The position numbers and the translations under genes are program-made. Shown here one piece after another: positions 37,568 to 46,949 of a stretch of DNA of 50,854 nucleotides. The DNA comes from Perkinsus chesapeaki (lineage: Eukaryota; Perkinsozoa; Perkinsida; Perkinsidae). Location of the stretch: NCBI GenBank assembly GCA_013115145.1, contig JAAPAO010000118.1, positions 20,149 to 71,002 on the forward strand. The letters are read 5' to 3'. The notes beneath the pieces were generated by a model. It had not been told where the DNA came from, ran no database searches, and was given only the letters and a program-made list of their open reading frames with translations. Each line of letters starts with the position of its first letter. The stretch's first letter is position 1.

Positions 37568-38956
37568 ATGCACATTCCGGTAGTCTCATTGATTCCGTCG
37601 TCATTTTCAGATGACAAAGACATGACGCGAGATGACATCTCCGAAATTATCCAGTCCATCCAAGCTGAGGACGAGGACCTCGACGCTACACTGAAATCAG
37701 ATCACGGCGCAATTCTGCCTTTGATAGACGAATGGGTGTCCAGCTCGATACCTAGTACCCAAAGGAAGGGTATGCTGCTGTGTATTCGAGCCCTGCTCAC
37801 ACCGATGTCGTCGAATCCAGAGCTCCTGCAGTCCTTATACGACTCTGGCTTAGCAGAGCGAATCATCCTTACTGGGCTAGACTGCCGGGAATACTCTTGG
37901 TTGGCTGGTTTCCTATTAATGACGGAAAAAGAATCACCAATGAGTAGGGACGCCAAGCTGGAGGGCCTCTCGCAGAAGGATATGAATGCTCTCCGAGATG
38001 CCATGCGGAAGATCGAGGGAGGGCCGCGATTCATCCAATTTGGTGACGAGGATCGCGTGCGAGTGCTACGACGGGCTGTGGGAACTAAGGAGGGCGTGAA
38101 GGCCCTGGCGAAGGGAAAGTGCTCGGTCGGCTTGGCTCTGCTTTGTATAGATCAGAAGAATAGACCTGTTGTGGCTCAAGGAGGGCTCGGTGTCCTTCTT
38201 AAAGGGTTAGACGCTCCCAGTAGCGCAACGTTTGCTGATACAGCAGTGCTGTGTCGGCAAGCAGCTTGCCAGATTGCGGCATCGGTCGATCCACGGACGC
38301 TGACCTACGTCCAGAGCACGACGATTGCTATAGCGTGTCTAAAGCAAATACCGGCAGCCACGAACGAACTTGAAGAGTATGAGGCGGCGCGTGCCCTCGT
38401 CGGCATCACTTCTGTTGGGGCGGAGCTCCGGGACTTCATAGCGAATAAGGGGGCATGGGACATAGTGAAGGAGTTGGTGTTCAGTCCGAATGAGCGAGTT
38501 CAAGGGATGGCGCTGGATGTTTTGTGCAACCTTGTCTCCGCCGATAAGATACGGTCTAGGTTTCTCGACTCGAGCGGTGCTGCACAAGAGGATTTCAGGA
38601 TACTTACCGCGTTCGCTTCAAGTGATTCGGTGGAAATCCGGACGGCTGCTACGGGAGCCCTTGCTAAACTGCTGGTTAGTGATGACGAGGACCGAGGCTT
38701 CCCGATCGCACACATGGCCTCCGCCAACAAGAATACCATCCCTTTACTGGCCAAGATACTTCTCAACGAGAAGGAAAATATGGGCGTTCGATACAGAGCT
38801 GCTTCGGCGGCAGAAGCCATTATAGTGTCCGAGGTTCAGGGGAGTCAGATACTGATTGACGCATTCAGAAAATGCAACATTGGAGGCGAGGATCCCGAAA
38901 GCAAGGCCATGCAAGAGCTTGTAGAAGAGACTTTAAAAATGTGTGAAGATGTTTGA
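37568..38956 (+). CDS. ARM-repeat protein, possibly UNC-45-like
   Basis: A 462-codon frame without internal introns in the core. The protein is an alpha-solenoid: repeated helix pairs such as GVKALAKGKCSVGLALLCI, AWDIVKELVFSPNERVQGMALDVLCNLV, SVEIRTAATGALAKLLVS and MGVRYRAASAAEAIIVSEV. The run RVQGMALDVLCNLVSADKIR resembles the UNC-45 myosin-chaperone solenoid, but no TPR part is present, so UNC-45 is only a suggestion. The first 15 codons contain a possible 31-nt intron (GTAGTCTC... to TTTTCAG), and translation may instead start near 37623. Confidence 0.7.
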   Translation: MHIPVVSLIPSSFSDDKDMTRDDISEIIQSIQAEDEDLDATLKSDHGAILPLIDEWVSSSIPSTQRKGMLLCIRALLTPMSSNPELLQSLYDSGLAERIILTGLDCREYSWLAGFLLMTEKESPMSRDAKLEGLSQKDMNALRDAMRKIEGGPRFIQFGDEDRVRVLRRAVGTKEGVKALAKGKCSVGLALLCIDQKNRPVVAQGGLGVLLKGLDAPSSATFADTAVLCRQAACQIAASVDPRTLTYVQSTTIAIACLKQIPAATNELEEYEAARALVGITSVGAELRDFIANKGAWDIVKELVFSPNERVQGMALDVLCNLVSADKIRSRFLDSSGAAQEDFRILTAFASSDSVEIRTAATGALAKLLVSDDEDRGFPIAHMASANKNTIPLLAKILLNEKENMGVRYRAASAAEAIIVSEVQGSQILIDAFRKCNIGGEDPESKAMQELVEETLKMCEDV

Positions 38957-39102
38957 TGATGATATTGCAAGATACTATTATCGTTTCGTTTGCTGATTTA
39001 TCTCAAGTGTCGTGCATGTGGAGTCAATTAGCTTTATATAGGATATTGAGTTAGGGATAGTTTGATAATATAGACTGCAGGGGGGTTGATAAGATATAAG
39101 AG

Positions 39103-40733
39103 ATGTCCCATGAAGACATAAGCCAGAATGATTTCCAAGGGGCAATCAACCTAGTCCAAGGAATGGGTATGAGCAAAGATACAAATGGCAAGAAGAAGTC
39201 TCCAGTGAGCCACACTAGAGCTTTCAATCAAATAACGCCGGTAGGTTCGGAAGCTCCTCGACGAGGCCTACTCTCTACAAAACCTGCTCAACCGCCCTGG
39301 TGGGGTCAAGCTTGAAGCACAGCTGAATCGCCAGTGCTCCAAGTAAAAGCACTAGTGTGTGAGTTTCAATACCGAGGCCGGAACTTCCCAGACGCTGGCA
39401 CTATCGATGTGTTCGTGGAAGGCTCACTTCGACATGTTTTTGTTGGGAGTGAAACGTATTACTAGATATCGCCTGCTCGAGACTGCAGGCAGAGTCAGTG
39501 AACTAGTAGACCCCTTCCTCATTCACCTTCCCAGTTTGGTGCTTGCAATCTGACGAAGTTAAGCAACGTGATCATGGGAACCAGCTATGGTCCTGTGGTG
39601 AATCTACCGATACTTGAAATATTCACATTACAGTGATTACTGAGGGGTGAATCTATGCAGGTTCATTTCTATCGTGGTTCAGCTGTGCCATGACACGGAA
39701 GCAGGTTACGTTTGTCCCGATGACTTTGATAGGAAAGCTCCGGACTACCACCAAAGGGTAACTAAATACAACCAGCCTAAGCTACACCTACCTCAACTGG
39801 GTGCAGCTCAATGAAAGCCACGGGTCTGGTCGAGCTTGCGCTGAAAATTCTGACGAGACTCCTGTGTCGCATTGAGATGCGTACATCTCGCTTTGTGTCA
39901 GATATCCGCACTGAGAGGTGAAGTTGAAGCTTTTGAGCGCCGCATTGCAGCGGCCCAGGGTGCACCACCACCTAGAAATGGTGTCATTCGACGGATAGGT
40001 GAAGTCAATGATCCAACAGAGGAGAACGACGTCATTCCTGAAAGCAAGCCCGATGATGGGCATGACGGGGAATGCATCACTGAAGAGGTTCGTCTTCGCC
40101 GTAGCATAGGGTCTTATGCCTTCACAGATCATCCTCAAAGGTAGGGTGTTCCCAGCTCAAAACAGCAGTAACAGTTTCACGCTCGGTGCTTTCGCGGGTG
40201 ACGAGCTCGAGACTTGTACAGCGGTTAACGTGCTAGTGGCTACACTACGAAGACTACCGAGTAGCGGTGAAGTGAAGGCCGAGAGGATGGTAATGTGCAT
40301 TCGGTTCTGCGTTGTGATTTCTATTTGATCAGGGTGTAGATGAAGTTGAAGCCTTGCAAAAAGACATTGTTGAAGTGGATCTGAGAAGTAAAACGGAATA
40401 CCAGCTTTTCCTGGCCGAGAAGATCCGTTTAATCACGTTCGTTCCAGTACCATAACATATTTTATCATTCATGTAGCCTCCATATGGCTGTAAGATTTAG
40501 CATAGGAAGTCTCATTGCGAAGGTCCCACGTAGTTAGATTTCTTAGGCTCCGGTATCACAGCACAAGGCTTGCAGACACTGTTGCCTGCCATCGCCACCG
40601 AAGGTCTCTTGCCTTCTCTAGAGCTCCTACGACTTGACCAACAACTTGTCGACACCAAAATGGTGACCATGTTGATAAAAGGGTTTCGAGCCTTTAGAGA
40701 GGATGTTGTCGTCAGCTCATGTCCCCATCCATG
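39103..40733 (+). CDS. Multi-exon hypothetical protein (exon model incomplete)
   Basis: Several plus-strand segments have coding character and partly matching splice phases, but the full chain does not close. The first exon is about 39103 (MSHEDISQNDFQGAINLVQ). A beta-type segment lies near 39331-39450 (LQVKALVCEFQYRGRNFPDA, TIDVFVEG). Others are at about 39560 (IMGTSYGPVVNLPILEIF), 39682-39749 (DTEAGYVCPDDFDRKAPD), 39779-39990 (ISALRGEVEAFERRIAAAQG), 40165-40290 (GDELETCTAVNVLVATLRRL) and 40338-40430. A final exon at 40547-40733 contains a leucine-rich stretch (LLPAIATEGLLPSLELLRLD). Some implied introns are under 30 nt, which warns of missed or misplaced junctions. Function is unknown. Confidence 0.4.
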
Positions 40734-41170
40734 ATGATCATTGAAACTAAAGATTGTGTTCGAATGTCCCCACCATAAGTCGAGGACGCGCTTGTGCGCA
40801 TGCGTGCAAGTTTTTTGTGTTCTGCGAGCTCCCCCTTTATCGCCTTTTACGGTGCCTTCAAACGGCAGGAAGCCTGTTACTTCAACTTCGTGTATTCATC
40901 AAAAGCCTGCTCTTTCTGAATACCATCCTTCCAGCAAAGCACGTACAGTCAGGTCTCGAGGAGCTGCGCAACCCCTCGGGCGATGGCTGCAACGGACGCG
41001 CTAGACACAGCCGGGGCTGTGCGGAGCTGTGGTGGAGCTGTCCCAAAGCTTAGGATACTCGTGAAATCAACAGTAATCAGGTCAGGCTCTTTTTATTCTT
41101 GCTGTTCGGTTCTAGATTAAAAGTTATCTTTCAGCTTCTTTTCAATTTACATTTAACTGTTCCTCTTATA
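40734..41170. promoter_or_regulatory. Upstream region of first dehydrogenase, with GCATGCGTGCA motif
   Basis: GCATGCGTGCAAG at 40798-40810 recurs as GCATGCGTGCAA at 42425-42436, upstream of the second dehydrogenase. A pyrimidine-rich stretch with acceptor-like TTCTAG and TTTCAG sites lies at 41090-41135, where a spliced leader could be added 35-60 nt before the ATG. Confidence 0.4.
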
Positions 41171-42136
41171 ATGAGTTCCACCACTGGTATGAAGGTCACT
41201 CTCGTTGGTGCCTCAGGCGCTATCGGTATGCCTCTCTCTTTGTTGTTGAAGATGAACACTATGATCACCGACCTTGCCCTTTACGATGTTAAACAGGCTC
41301 GTGTCCCTGTTGCTGGTGTTGCTGCTGATGACTCCCATATCAACTCGCCCGCCAAGGTCAAGGGTTATGCTGGTCCCGAGCAGATCGAGGCTGCCCTAAC
41401 CGGCGCCAATGTCATCGTTTGCACTGCTGGTATCGCCCAAAAGCCTGGTATGTCCAGAGACGATCTCTTCAATGTCAACGCTGGTATCATGCGTGATCTC
41501 GCTACTGCCTTCGCCAAGTATGCTCCTAAGGCTGTTGTCTGCATCTTGTCGAACCCTGAGACTTGCCTGGTTCCAATCACTGCTGAGGTTTACAAGAAGG
41601 CTGGTGTATATGACTCTCGAAAGATTGTTGGTATTACCACCTTGGATGTTACTCGTGCCAGAACCTTCTATGCCGAGGCTACTGGTTTGGATGTCGAAAA
41701 GGTCGATGTCCCTGTTGTCGGTGGTCACGGTGGTTGCGCCATTCTTCCTCTCTTCTCCAAGGCCACTCCATACGTCAAGCTTGATGAGGATACTATCAAC
41801 AAGCTTGATGAGCATGTTCAAAACGCAGTTACTGAGGTTGTTGATGCGCTCGCTGGTGCCGGCTCCGCTAGTCTTTCTATGGCTTACTCTGCTGCCCAGT
41901 TTGTGGATATTGTTATCCGAGGATTAAAGGGTGAATCCCATACTGCCTGCGCCTATGTCAACGAGCCCTATGAGGACGTACAGTTCTTCGCTCATATCTG
42001 CGTCTTTGGCCCTAATGGTGTTGAGAAGGTCGAGAAACTCGACAACTTATCTCCTCATGAGAAGGAGAGAATGGGCGAGACTCTCGCAAAGCTCCGTGAA
42101 GATATTAAGAGGGGACTTGATTTCATTGACCACTAA
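41171..42136 (+). CDS. Malate/lactate dehydrogenase family, copy 1 (Gln at specificity site)
   Basis: An NAD-dependent 2-hydroxyacid dehydrogenase, 321 aa, intronless, closest in layout to the E. coli/glyoxysomal malate dehydrogenases. Rossmann motif: LVGASGAIGMPLS, with Asp39 at the end of the second strand selecting NAD. Catalytic residues are intact: Asp159 and Arg162 in [11 protein letters not shown], His186 in VVGGHGGCA, and Arg96 in the mobile loop. The loop reads [15 protein letters not shown]. The residue at position 90 is Gln, whereas malate dehydrogenases have Arg there to bind the C4 carboxylate and lactate dehydrogenases have Gln. Function as malate dehydrogenase is therefore doubtful; it could be an LDH or act on another 2-oxo acid. 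Codon choice is strongly biased, suggesting high expression. No targeting peptide. Confidence 0.93.
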   Translation: MSSTTGMKVTLVGASGAIGMPLSLLLKMNTMITDLALYDVKQARVPVAGVAADDSHINSPAKVKGYAGPEQIEAALTGANVIVCTAGIAQKPGMSRDDLFNVNAGIMRDLATAFAKYAPKAVVCILSNPETCLVPITAEVYKKAGVYDSRKIVGITTLDVTRARTFYAEATGLDVEKVDVPVVGGHGGCAILPLFSKATPYVKLDEDTINKLDEHVQNAVTEVVDALAGAGSASLSMAYSAAQFVDIVIRGLKGESHTACAYVNEPYEDVQFFAHICVFGPNGVEKVEKLDNLSPHEKERMGETLAKLREDIKRGLDFIDH

Positions 42137-42684
42137 GAGTAAATCTTATTTTAAAGGCTTAGGATGAGTTCCTTTCGCCGTTTCCGAAACACTTGGTAGT
42201 TACTGTTGTCGTTTCTTACTCCATTATTAATTACGTTACTCGTTCACACTACCATCAGAGGTAGGTGTAGAACAACAACATAAAGTGGCCTAAGGCCCAT
42301 ATTACTGATAAGGTTTAGTAGCCTTTCATCACTGTTATTCGTTTAGTGTTGAGTTGGACAGTAAACGAAGTGAGGTGTGGACGTGGTCATTCGAGCAGGG
42401 CACGCATGTGCAAACGATTATTGTGCATGCGTGCAAAATCGATTCTCACTCTTCGCTGGTCTATTGGAGGTATTGTATACGAGCGATGGTCGTTTTTGTT
42501 GTAAGTTCACTTATAATCACCTCTATCGACTCGATAGTTGTTCGTGGTGATACCACTCGTTCCATTCTGAGTAGTATTTGCCATCTTCGAATAGGGCGCG
42601 CCAGAAAGCCAGCTATGGCCATTCTTTACGCTACGTTGCGGATGTCTGGACGTTGTTTTCGCAGGTAGTATTTTGTTGTAAACT
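42137..42684. promoter_or_regulatory. Spacer between tandem dehydrogenases, with inverted repeat
   Basis: The arms GCACGCATG (about 42399-42407) and CATGCGTGC (42426-42434) face each other across about 18 nt, and the right arm is part of the GCATGCGTGCA motif shared with the upstream copy. An acceptor-like TTTTCGCAG lies 22 nt before the second ATG. Confidence 0.4.
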
Positions 42685-43653
42685 ATGAAGGTCTGTCTCG
42701 TTGGTGCTGCGGGTGGCATCGGAAGGCCTCTTGCCCTTCTGCTCAAGATGAACCCTGAAATCGACGAACTTGCCCTCTACGATGTTCCCGGTGCACGATT
42801 CCCTATTCCAGGCTGCGTTGCCGATCTTTCTCATATCAACACCCCTGCGAAGGTCAAGGGTTATGAAGGCTTCGATCAGATAGCGGAATGCCTCACGGGC
42901 GCTGATATGATTATTGTCACTGCCGGTATCGCACAGAAGCCTGGTATGACCAGAGATGATCTCTTTAGTGTCAATGCCAGGATCATGCGCGACCTCGCTT
43001 ACAAGTTCGCCAAGTATGCCCCTAAGGCCCTTGTATGCATCATGTCCAATCCTGAGACTGCTCTGGTGCCTATTACTTGTGACGTCTTCAAGCAGGTTGG
43101 TGTATTCGACAAGAGGAAGGTTATGGGTCTCATGAGCCTCGACGTGACTCGTGCCAGAACGTTCTACGCCGAGGCTTCTGGACAAGATGTGGAGAAGGTC
43201 GATGTTCCTGTTATAGGTGGCCACGGTGGTTGTGCTATCCTCCCTGTCTTCTCGCATGCCACCCCTTATGTCAAGCTCGATGATGACACAATTGCTAAGC
43301 TCGATGATCATGTTCAGAACGCTGTCACTGAGGTTGTTGACGCCCTAGCTGGCGCGGGATCAGCCACCCTCTCTATGGCTTACGCTGCCAACAGATTTAC
43401 TCAGATTTTGATTGGCGCCTTGAAGGGGAGACCTGCTAAAGCATCTGCCTATATCGAGGAACCGTATCAAGATGTAAAGTACTTCGCCCATTACTGCGAT
43501 TTTGGACCAGAAGGAGTGTCCAAGATCCACGAACTGAGCCTCTCTCCATTTGAGCAGTCTAGGTTACCTGATACACTTGACAAACTACGTAATGATATCG
43601 CCAGAGGGTTAGAGTTCATGAGAAGGCCATCACAGATTGTTCTCACTGAGTAA
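42685..43653 (+). CDS. Malate/lactate dehydrogenase family, copy 2 (Gln at specificity site)
   Basis: A tandem paralogue of the preceding gene, 322 aa, also intronless and in the same direction, 548 nt downstream. Rossmann motif [14 protein letters not shown] is closer to the canonical bacterial form than copy 1. The loop is [15 protein letters not shown], again with Gln (residue 84) at the specificity site and the second Arg (90) kept. Catalytic Asp and Arg ([10 protein letters not shown]) and His (VIGGHGGCA) are present. It differs from copy 1 in the C-terminal 20 residues, which here run on as [10 protein letters not shown]. The pair shares most of its interior. The duplication is not recent, because silent sites differ widely. 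Which copy makes which product is unknown. Confidence 0.93.
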   Translation: MKVCLVGAAGGIGRPLALLLKMNPEIDELALYDVPGARFPIPGCVADLSHINTPAKVKGYEGFDQIAECLTGADMIIVTAGIAQKPGMTRDDLFSVNARIMRDLAYKFAKYAPKALVCIMSNPETALVPITCDVFKQVGVFDKRKVMGLMSLDVTRARTFYAEASGQDVEKVDVPVIGGHGGCAILPVFSHATPYVKLDDDTIAKLDDHVQNAVTEVVDALAGAGSATLSMAYAANRFTQILIGALKGRPAKASAYIEEPYQDVKYFAHYCDFGPEGVSKIHELSLSPFEQSRLPDTLDKLRNDIARGLEFMRRPSQIVLTE

Positions 43654-43866
43654 GACAGTCGTGGCTCATAGAAAGGAATATCACTTTCACAAGAGTATTA
43701 TGGTATGACTATTATTCATTAAAAGCGTAACCGTGAGAGATTACCCTACAAACACGGAGCTTATTCGCTTCTTTCCTCAACCGACTTGAGTTAGTTGTCA
43801 AGTAACAAGGTGTGGTCATCTGTGTGGGTGCGATTCGGCACAGGCGTACTTCCAGCGGTCTCCGTT

Positions 43867-45352
43867 ATGACGGCAGTATCTCTCGTGACTGGTGGAACCA
43901 TAACTCTGCGAGATCCTGTCATAGATACCTGGGCCCTCACCGTGTACAATCCCCTCGACATGTTGAAGTGTGTGATGTTGTCCATCATTGACTTAGTTTG
44001 GGATATCTGGTTGTAGGTTGAACCCATCGTTCGTAGTGGGAGAGGGACTGTTCTACATTCTAGCTGCGGTCACCTTCATCCACGCATATTCCAACCGAAG
44101 TAAGAATCTCCTCGAGCTAATCTCGAAATGTGCCTCAGATTCGGAGACTGGTAGCCCTCTGACTCAGTGGCTCGGCTGTTTTCTCGGTGGCAGTGTCGTG
44201 GAGTTCTTCACAACCCTTCATCCTCAAGTATACACAACAACATCAAAGATTAATTGGGATACTTGCGAATCAGATAGATAATGCTTTTCACAGTCAAGCA
44301 TGCATCATGCTCATAGACAGAATGGTCGCAGTGTAGAGTTTCTATGCTTCCAACTGTTCTCTTTTTTCGGGTCAGATACCCTCTTGTTGGTCTATACGGA
44401 GGGCTGCAGTATATCTCTCTCCAGCTTGCCTTTTCGCATTCAACCTCAAAATCAGAAAGCGTCGGCACGAAGGTTGCTCTTGGGTTGACTTCTGGTAGGT
44501 AAATGCCTACTACCATAGGGCTCATGACATCCTTGCCTGTTTAGGTCTTATCGGTCATGTCCTCTGTGAGCTCCTTGATTCCACTGGTACCTATTTTTTA
44601 TGGTGGACCTGGCATGAGGGCGATCCTGCATATTTGTCAAGACGAGCCGGTGTGAGTGATCTTTCGGATTCTTCAGCCGACTCTTGGCGGATCGTTAACC
44701 GCAGGTTCCCTTATCCTCTGGTTTCTGGCTCTACGCTCAAATTGCCTCCCTCGGTTTGATTTACGCTTTCACGAGGTATCGGTCTTGCATATATTTCATA
44801 CTTGGCTCTGTCTTCATCATGCCTGTCCTATTCCTGCTCCCGTTTATTACGGTATTCCATCCACTTGATGCGATGTACGGTCGAGGAGAGCTAGCCAGCC
44901 CCCTGTTGGTTGCCGTCTCGGCCATTTCCTTCTTTATATTTGTCGGAAAGCTTAATAAAGTTTCTATGAAAAGCACACTGGCTCTAGCTTGGTTTTATAT
45001 ACTCCTCATGGCAGTGATGTGGGTTGTATTCCATACCACAGCTGCTACTAATCGTCGCTACTCGTACGGCCAGGCCTACGCGAACCGTGACTGTCGAGGA
45101 GAGATGGAGATGATTGGTTGGGGAACTATTGAACGCGAGCGCTACCTGTGCCCGGTTAAGATCGATCAAGATGTTTACTTCAATATGGATTGCCTCCACA
45201 CCCACCCCAAGGATGACACTGAATGGTATTGGACATGTGGGATCGATATTACTACCGAAGCTCTGAACGAGATGATCTTCCGGTTCAGCAAGGCTGTGGC
45301 TCTGCTTATATTCCTGGGAGTTGGTAGCCGTAGCAAGGAAAAGTCTGAGTGA
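43867..45352 (+). CDS. Polytopic membrane protein, multi-exon
   Basis: A plus-strand gene with several hydrophobic segments. Candidate start is ATG 43867 (MTAVSLVTGGTITLRDPV). Phase-checked inner exons encode VGEGLFYILAAVTFIHAYSNR, then LTQWLGCFLGGSVVEFFTTL, VGLYGGLQYISLQLAF and GLIGHVLCELLDSTGTYFLW, the last followed by WTWHEGDPA. The final exon (44705-45352) holds three more membrane spans and a Cys-rich, probably lumenal loop (NRDCRGEMEMIGWGTIERER, then YLCP and DCLHTHPKDD) and ends SRSKEKSE. Some joins near 43980-44020 and 44290-44350 are unresolved. A WWTWH-type motif after a Leu-rich span is characteristic but I cannot name the family. Confidence 0.65.
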
Positions 45353-45827
45353 ATCTGTGGTGAACTCGGTCGTCTGCTTTCCCTCGGCGTGAGTGTAATA
45401 ACCTTTTTATTAGTACGCTTGTTACTGTGCTGTTGGTCTAACCCATCTGTGGCATGTAATTGTGTGTGATTAGTTTAAATGTATTTTGTGAATGTCTGTT
45501 GTGTTTCTGAGCTTCCTGATATAAAGTATAATACACTCAACATGGCCATACGTGGATGAGACTAGATCTATGACCGTTTGCTAACATGATTCTAATCTAC
45601 TAATAGTGTATATCTCAAGTAACAACAAACAGTTTGCAACAGATGCAAAATAGACCATTACGCTCCGGACTGTATATGATGTACACATGCCTGCCAGTAG
45701 TGACCACTATCGTGTAACTCGGCAGGCGTCAGCAGGGCTAACTGACGTTGTGAAAATGTAGCTTATTATGCTAGCCTATCAATCTAACGCCGATATCTAA
45801 AGGGCGAATACAATTTTTAGTAGGCAA
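45353..45827. other. Intergenic between convergent genes
   Basis: AT-rich 3' flank of the membrane-protein gene, then the 3' end of the minus-strand secreted gene. No further signal was seen. Confidence 0.5.
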
Positions 45828-46847
45828 TCAGAGTAGCTCAAAAATGGCTACTTCGTAGGTCTTGTCATCATTATGTCCAATGAAGATGTGACGGTCGTTG
45901 GTGAGAGCTACGAAATCTATACATGAATCAAACCGAGCCATTCGGCATAGAATTTGGTGGGAGCGTAGATGAACTAGTACAACAGATTCACCTGAATCAT
46001 CCGAAGTAACAACACAGGCCACGTCGTCTAGGCCCGGCACAAGGCGGGAAAGTCGAGCTCCAGGAACGATAGTTGTAGAGACATCACCATCATCAGCGAC
46101 ATAGCAAACCTCATCGTCGCCCGACACATAGACGAAGCAAGGGCTCCCCATAGGAGATTCATTCATAAGGACGTCAAATGATTTGAGGCTTCCGGATACG
46201 TCTACTTCATGAATCCAACCACCTTCGTGGATGGAGTAACGATACACGGCACCCCCGCCCATAGTCAAAACAAATAGATAGCCATTTGAAGAATAGACTT
46301 TAAAAACAAAGTCTTCTTGAGGACCGAAAGGGAGGGGTACCGGTTTCACAGTAACACCGTCAGATAGTCGAACTCTTACGATTTCAGATGCATTACGATC
46401 AACGTAGTACAGCATATCATTATCATAACAATAGGCATACCCGGGATGACGCGATGCAACCACCGAAGCTGGCTCGGGGCCGGTAAAATGGAGCAAAGTA
46501 CTCTCAATTACAAGCCCTGTTGTAGAAGGGCGCGAGCCTGCACTGAGTAAACAGTATCGGCCCGATGAAGAAAGGGCGCAAATTCTGCCATGGCCCGTGA
46601 AGCTAGCTAGGGGTGTCAGCTTGTGGGGAATAGACCTCCTCGCGTAGGACCAAACTTCAGTGTATAGGTCGTCGAGGATGCCCTTCTCGTGTAGTCGAGT
46701 CAATTGCAGCGGTAGTGCACAGCAGCAGCGAGCGGTGCAACGCTCGTTAACCTGAGCAAAAGTCATAGACCGAGAAGACGAGAAGAGCAGAAAAGCTAAC
46801 AGAACACAGCTGGCAACGGGCTCTCCGCTACAGAGCGATCGGAGCAC
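45828..46847 (-). CDS. Secreted propeller-like protein, 339 aa, intronless
   Basis: A single frame from ATG 46847. The N-terminal segment (VASCVLLAFLLFSSSRSMTFA) is a signal peptide. A short Cys-rich piece follows (CTARCCCALPLQL). The remaining 270 residues show blade-like repeats with aromatic-Asp-Gly turns (GRYCLLSAGS, GYAYCYDNDMLYYVDRN, GYLFVLTMGGGAVYRY, HIFIGHNDDKTYEV), typical of beta-propellers. Layout is similar to the intracellular protein at 8124-9440. Function is unknown; propeller assignment is from pattern. It starts about 100 nt downstream of the 3' end of the ALG6 gene on the same strand. Confidence 0.75.
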   Translation of the reverse strand: MLRSLCSGEPVASCVLLAFLLFSSSRSMTFAQVNERCTARCCCALPLQLTRLHEKGILDDLYTEVWSYARRSIPHKLTPLASFTGHGRICALSSSGRYCLLSAGSRPSTTGLVIESTLLHFTGPEPASVVASRHPGYAYCYDNDMLYYVDRNASEIVRVRLSDGVTVKPVPLPFGPQEDFVFKVYSSNGYLFVLTMGGGAVYRYSIHEGGWIHEVDVSGSLKSFDVLMNESPMGSPCFVYVSGDDEVCYVADDGDVSTTIVPGARLSRLVPGLDDVACVVTSDDSGESVVLVHLRSHQILCRMARFDSCIDFVALTNDRHIFIGHNDDKTYEVAIFELL

Positions 46848-46949
46848 GTGCGCCAGTAAATCCTCTCGTATGCTGTAGCGAAGGTCTACTTTCTAATAAA
46901 CACAACTCGACAAGGTGGATGGAAGAGCAATAGTCGCGGGATGGAGCAC

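Noticed and set aside
39545-39600. A 5S rRNA-like string (GACGAAGTTAAGCAACG)
   Set aside because: Only one short box matches; the rest of a 5S gene, including stem partners and a terminator, is not there.
41099-41170. A 24-codon N-terminal extension of dehydrogenase copy 1
   Set aside because: It lacks an ATG and lies in a pyrimidine-rich acceptor region; the first ATG at 41171 matches family N-termini.
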